Positions 60,387 through 64,000 of a DNA stretch of 64,000 bases are shown one piece after another. A program made the translations under genes and the position numbers. Origin of the DNA: Streptomyces sp. NBC_01262. GTDB taxonomy: Bacteria > Actinomycetota > Actinomycetes > Streptomycetales > Streptomycetaceae. The DNA is taken from contig NZ_CP108462.1 in NCBI RefSeq assembly GCF_036226365.1, forward strand, positions 5,268,501 through 5,332,500, written 5' to 3'. The notes below the pieces were generated by a model. That model was not told the origin of the DNA. It did not search any database and was given only the letters and a program-made list of their open reading frames with translations. The stretch's first letter is position 1, and each line of letters begins with the position of its first letter.

Positions 60387-63300
60387 ATGACGCGATTGGA
60401 GCAGCCGGCCGAGGAACCAATTCAGCCAACTGACGTGACCGACGCCTTCGCGGGCGACCTGGCCGCGGATTCACGCGAGCGTGCCGTCGGTGCGCTGCTG
60501 AAGATCCCGCCGCTGCGCAAGCTGTGGGGCGCCCAGTTCACCGGCACAGTCGCGGACCGTCTCGCGCTGCTGACGCTCGTCGCGCTGACCGGACAGGCCG
60601 CCGTCACGACGGAGCCGTTCGGCGGCGGATACCAGGGCGCGGCCTTCGCCGTGGCCGCCGTGTTCGGGGCCAGGCTGCTCGCGACCCTGCTCTTCGGAGC
60701 GGTGCTGCTGGGCCCGCTCAGCGCACTGACCGCGCCCAGCGGCTTCCTCGACCGCCGCTGGACGATGATCGGCGCGGACGGCGTGCGGCTGGCGCTGCTG
60801 ATCGTCGCGCCGCTGTGGGTCGACTGGGTGCCCGGCTCGGCCGTGACCTGGCTGCTGGCCACCGTCTTCGTCACCGGAGCCGCCGAGCGCCTGTGGACCG
60901 TGGCGAAGGACGGCGCCGCGCCCGCCATGCTCCCGGCGCCCGCGCCCGGCGAGGGCGTGGTGCGCCCGGCCCCTGACCACCTGGACGCGCTGCGCCGCCT
61001 GGATCTGCGTACGGGTTTCGTGGCGCTGCCGGTCGCCGCCGCCGCGCTGGTCGTGATCACGCTGTTCGGCAATCTGCTGGGCGTCGGCGTCGACTGGTTC
61101 GACGTGCACCAGGTCGCGCTGGCCTCCTACGTCTCCGCCGGGCTGTTCTCGGCGTCGATCGCCGTCCTGTACTTCCTCGAACTGCCCAGTGCCAACCACG
61201 TACGCCCGCACTCCCCCCTGGAGGGCCTGCGGCTGCCCAAGGACGCGCACGGCGCCCCCGAGCGCGGCCGCACCGGGGCCCTGCCGCTGCTGGTGCTCGC
61301 CACGGCGGCCGTGGCGGGTGGGGTGGCCGCGGCCGTCGCGCTGGCCGTGCTGCACGCCGGGGACCTCGGCGGCGGACCGGTCGCGTACGGGCTGATGGTG
61401 CTGGCCCTGACCGCTGGCACCGTGCTGGGCATCCGGATCGCGCCGCGCACCCTGTCGGCGCTGTCGCGGCGCCGGCTGTTCGCGCTGGCCATCGCGGTGA
61501 CCGGTCTGGCGCTGCTGCTCATGGGCGTCGTCCCGGACCCGACCACGGTCCTGCTCCTCGCGCTGCTCGCCGGCGTCGCGGGCGGCATCACCGCCAACAC
61601 CGGCCACACCCTGATCGACCAGGAGGCCGAAGAGCCCCGCAAGGCCCGGATGACGGAGCACCTGCACGCCGTCGTACGGGTCTTCCTGGCCTTCGCCGCC
61701 GTCGGCGCGCCGATCCTGGCCGGGGTGATCGGCCGCCACCGCCTGGCGAACGGTTCCTTCACCTTCGACCACGGCGGGGCCGCGTACGCCCTGATGCTGG
61801 TCGGCGCGCTGCTGCTGCCGGTCGCGGCCGTCGTCCTGGGCAAGACCGACGACCGCCAGGGCGTCCCCCTCCGCCGCGACCTGCGCGAGGCGCTGCGCGG
61901 CGGCGACCCGGCCCAGGCCCCCGCCCCCACCGGCTTCTTCATCGCGGTCGAGGGCGGCGACGGCGCCGGCAAGTCCACCCAGGTCGAAGCCCTCGCCGAC
62001 TGGATACGCGGCAAGGGCCACGAGGTCGTCGTCACCCGCGAGCCCGGCGCCACCGCCGTCGGCAAGCGGCTGCGCTCGATCCTCCTCGACGTGTCCAGCG
62101 CCGGCCTGTCCCACCGCGCCGAGGCGCTGCTCTACGCCGCCGACCGCGCCGAGCACGTCGACTCGGTCGTCCGCCCGGCCCTGGAGCGCGGCGCCGTCGT
62201 CATCTCCGACCGCTACATCGACTCCTCCGTCGCCTACCAGGGCGCCGGCCGCGACCTCGCCCCGACCGAGGTCGCCCGCATCTCCCGCTGGGCCACCGAC
62301 GGTCTCGTACCGCACCTCACCGTCCTGCTCGACGTCTCCCCGGAGGCGGCCCGCGAGCGCTTCACCGAGGCCCCCGACCGCCTGGAGTCCGAGCCCGCCG
62401 AGTTCCACCAGCGCGTACGCTCCGGATTCCTCACCCTCGCCGCCGCCGACCCGGCCCGCTACCTCGTCGTCGACGGCGGCCAGGAGCCGGAGGCGGTGAC
62501 CACGGTCGTACGGCACCGGCTGGACCAGGTCCTGCCGATGTCCGACAAGGAGATCGAGGCCCGCGAGGAGGCCAAGCGGCTCGCCGAGGAGGAGGCCCGT
62601 CGCCGGGCGGAGGAAGAAGCCGCCCGCAAGGCCGAGGAAGAGCGGCTGGAACGCGAACGCCAGGCCCAGCTCGACAAGCTCCGCGCCGAGGAGGCCGAGC
62701 GCAAGCGCCTCGCCGAGGAGGCCGAGCGCCGGGAGGCCGAGGAGCGCGAGGCCGAGGCCGCCGCGCTGCGCGCCGAGGAAGCCCGTCGGCTCGCCGAGGA
62801 GGAGCGGCTCCGCCGCGAAGCCCAGGAGCGTGCCTACGAGGCGGAGCAGGCCCGGCTCCGCCGCCAGAAGGAAGAAGAGGCCCGCCTGCGCGCCGAGGCC
62901 GAGGAACGGCGCCTGGAAAAGCAGCGGAAGGCCGAGGAAGCGCTGCTCCGCGCCGAGCAGGCGCGCCTGGCCGCAGTGGCGGCGGCCGCAGTGGCGGCCG
63001 AGACGACCAGGACGATCGAGGTCCCGGTACCCGACGCGGCCGAGACAGCGGTTCTGCCGACGGTCCCTGCCGCCACGCCCGACGCGGCGGAGACGGCCGT
63101 TCTGCCCACCGTCCCGGCAGCCACGCCGGACGCGGAGGAAACGGCCGTACTCCGGCCCGTACGGGACGAGCCCACGGACAAGGCCACGGACAAGGCCACG
63201 CACAAGGCCACGGACAAGGCCGCGCCGGACGCCGAGGAAACGGCTGTCCTCCCGCCCGTGCGCGACAAGACCGCGGACAAGGCCACGCCCGACGCCGACC

Positions 63301-63518
63301 GGACCGCCGTCCTTCCCAAGGTCGGCGACGCTCCCACCGACCGCGTGCCCTCGGACTTCTTCCGCCCCGAGACCTCCGAATCCGAGCGCACCCGCGAACT
63401 CCCGGCCCCGCCCCCCGCTCCCGCCCGCCGTCCCCGTCCCTCCTGGGCAGAGGAGACCCCCCTCGACGACCTGCCCTCCCTCGCCGACGAGCTCCTGGGC
63501 CCCCGCGACGAGGACTGA
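60387..63518 (+). CDS. tmk: Thymidylate kinase fused to an MFS-like membrane domain, coiled coil and T/P tail
   Basis: This 1043-residue protein begins with an MFS-like domain of about 10-12 helices (residues about 30-495; a cytoplasmic loop near 155-190). A complete dTMP kinase follows (516-718): P-loop EGGDGAGKST (522-531), VTREPGATAVGKRLR, SDRYIDSSVAYQGAG, LLDVSPEAARERF. Then comes a long charged coiled coil (about 720-870, AEEEARRRAEEEAARKAEEE) and a Thr/Pro tail with repeated ETAVLP motifs (about 870-1043). It makes dTDP for DNA synthesis, presumably at the membrane. The 12-bp repeat at 63174-63221 encodes TDKA units. Confidence 0.95.
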   Translation: MTRLEQPAEEPIQPTDVTDAFAGDLAADSRERAVGALLKIPPLRKLWGAQFTGTVADRLALLTLVALTGQAAVTTEPFGGGYQGAAFAVAAVFGARLLATLLFGAVLLGPLSALTAPSGFLDRRWTMIGADGVRLALLIVAPLWVDWVPGSAVTWLLATVFVTGAAERLWTVAKDGAAPAMLPAPAPGEGVVRPAPDHLDALRRLDLRTGFVALPVAAAALVVITLFGNLLGVGVDWFDVHQVALASYVSAGLFSASIAVLYFLELPSANHVRPHSPLEGLRLPKDAHGAPERGRTGALPLLVLATAAVAGGVAAAVALAVLHAGDLGGGPVAYGLMVLALTAGTVLGIRIAPRTLSALSRRRLFALAIAVTGLALLLMGVVPDPTTVLLLALLAGVAGGITANTGHTLIDQEAEEPRKARMTEHLHAVVRVFLAFAAVGAPILAGVIGRHRLANGSFTFDHGGAAYALMLVGALLLPVAAVVLGKTDDRQGVPLRRDLREALRGGDPAQAPAPTGFFIAVEGGDGAGKSTQVEALADWIRGKGHEVVVTREPGATAVGKRLRSILLDVSSAGLSHRAEALLYAADRAEHVDSVVRPALERGAVVISDRYIDSSVAYQGAGRDLAPTEVARISRWATDGLVPHLTVLLDVSPEAARERFTEAPDRLESEPAEFHQRVRSGFLTLAAADPARYLVVDGGQEPEAVTTVVRHRLDQVLPMSDKEIEAREEAKRLAEEEARRRAEEEAARKAEEERLERERQAQLDKLRAEEAERKRLAEEAERREAEEREAEAAALRAEEARRLAEEERLRREAQERAYEAEQARLRRQKEEEARLRAEAEERRLEKQRKAEEALLRAEQARLAAVAAAAVAAETTRTIEVPVPDAAETAVLPTVPAATPDAAETAVLPTVPAATPDAEETAVLRPVRDEPTDKATDKATHKATDKAAPDAEETAVLPPVRDKTADKATPDADRTAVLPKVGDAPTDRVPSDFFRPETSESERTRELPAPPPAPARRPRPSWAEETPLDDLPSLADELLGPRDED

Positions 63519-63576
63519 CCCGGGCCGGCGGGGTAATCCCGGGGTGCGCAGGGCACCGCCCCCGCACAATGGGGGC

Positions 63577-64000
63577 GTGCGGTACTTGATCCTGGGCGCG
63601 ACAGAGGCGCGAAGCGCCACCGGCACGCCGATCCCCCTCGGCGGCACCCGGCTGCGCGCCCTGCTCACCGCACTCGCGCTGCGCGCCCCGCACGCGGTGT
63701 CCGCCGAGACGCTGATCGACGAGGTGTGGGGCGGCCCGGACGACGAGCCGCCCCATGACGCACCGGGCGCGCTGCAGGCGCTGGTCTCGCGGCTGCGCCG
63801 CGCCCTCGGCAAGGACGCGGTGACCTCGGGCCCGGCCGGCTACTGCCTGGACGCCCAGCCGTGCGACATCGACCTGCGTCTGTTCGAACGCCTTGTGCGC
63901 GAGGGCACCGCCGCCCTGGACACCGCGGGCGACCCGGCGGCCGCCGCGACCGCCCTCCACGACGCCCTCGCGCTCTGGCGCGGCCCGGCGCTCGCCGACC
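63577..64000 (+). CDS. SARP/AfsR-type regulator, 5' part only
   Basis: The first 141 residues, cut at the right edge, show an OmpR-type winged helix (GGTRLRALLTALALRAPHAV, AETLIDEVWGG, LQALVSRLRRALG) and the start of a bacterial transcriptional activation domain (DIDLRLFERLVREGTAALD, LWRGPALAD). SARP-family proteins activate antibiotic clusters or, when larger (AfsR), act as global regulators; which one this is depends on missing sequence. GTG 63577 is preceded by a GGGGG run. Confidence 0.9.
   Translation, partial: MRYLILGATEARSATGTPIPLGGTRLRALLTALALRAPHAVSAETLIDEVWGGPDDEPPHDAPGALQALVSRLRRALGKDAVTSGPAGYCLDAQPCDIDLRLFERLVREGTAALDTAGDPAAAATALHDALALWRGPALAD

Noticed and set aside
57271..60474. 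1067-codon minus-strand frame opposite topA
   Set aside because: A high-GC antisense shadow; TopA on the plus strand is complete and motif-verified. Same for 60471-63812 opposite tmk.

Overview
The window is chromosomal DNA of a Streptomyces or very close relative. GC and third-position GC are very high, GTG and TTG starts are common, and the gene content includes hallmark developmental genes: a WblA-type WhiB protein, BldG with its anti-sigma partner, a WhiJ-type XRE/DUF397/ATPase trio, and a Lys-tailed topoisomerase I followed by a thymidylate kinase fusion. From about 17.5 kb to the right edge the gene order is the familiar core-chromosome order of the bldG/wblA/topA neighbourhood as I remember it from S. 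coelicolor. That comparison is from memory, not a search.

Left part (1-8.3 kb): a truncated S9 peptidase and small conserved genes on the minus strand; a winged-helix gene; the XRE/DUF5753-DUF397-HATPase regulatory trio; a secreted surface protein; an ARMT1/DUF89 phosphatase; and a ComB-type phosphatase.

Accessory part (8.4-17.5 kb): a decayed genomic island at a tRNA-Pro(CGG) gene. The intact tRNA lies at 17427-17500 (minus), and a 43-bp copy of its 3' half lies at 10141-10183. A further 29-bp relic of tRNA-flanking sequence at 8392-8420 suggests an older tandem insertion carrying one ATPase_2/DUF234 gene. The island holds a GAF-GAF histidine kinase, an SPFH/stomatin protein with a tiny membrane partner, a truncated and frameshifted GAF-ANTAR gene, a nitroreductase (Acg-like) tail, a 160-bp MITE with 27-bp inverted repeats, and an ABC ATPase that has lost Walker A. 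I see no integrase. Duplicated TTCTCCCA motifs near both ends may be old integrase arm sites.

Core part I (17.6-31 kb): metallophosphoesterase, GatB/YqeY protein, class A PBP, wblA, two ArsA/Get3-like ATPases, a DUF4177-RidA pair, NUDIX and metallo-beta-lactamase hydrolases, crp, and an nth / CoA-NUDIX / MarP-like protease run.

Core part II (31-42 kb): epoxide-hydrolase-like protein, holin-X protein, nhaA, acetyl-CoA synthetase, a SulP-STAS-carbonic anhydrase fusion, a CooC/ParA-like ATPase, a degenerate Fic-like protein and a HAD phosphatase.

Core part III (42-50 kb): a pair of DnaA boxes, then a compact, tightly coupled Tad/Flp pilus operon (Ssd/CpaE, TadA, TadB, TadC, prepilin, TadE-like, TadG-like), a YprA/MrfA-type helicase, bldG and its anti-sigma partner.

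Core part IV (50-64 kb): membrane pyrophosphatase, a lipoprotein, a methyltransferase, a TM2-DUF2752-TM2 cluster, topA, tmk fused to a membrane domain and a long coiled coil, and the start of a SARP-type regulator cut by the window edge.
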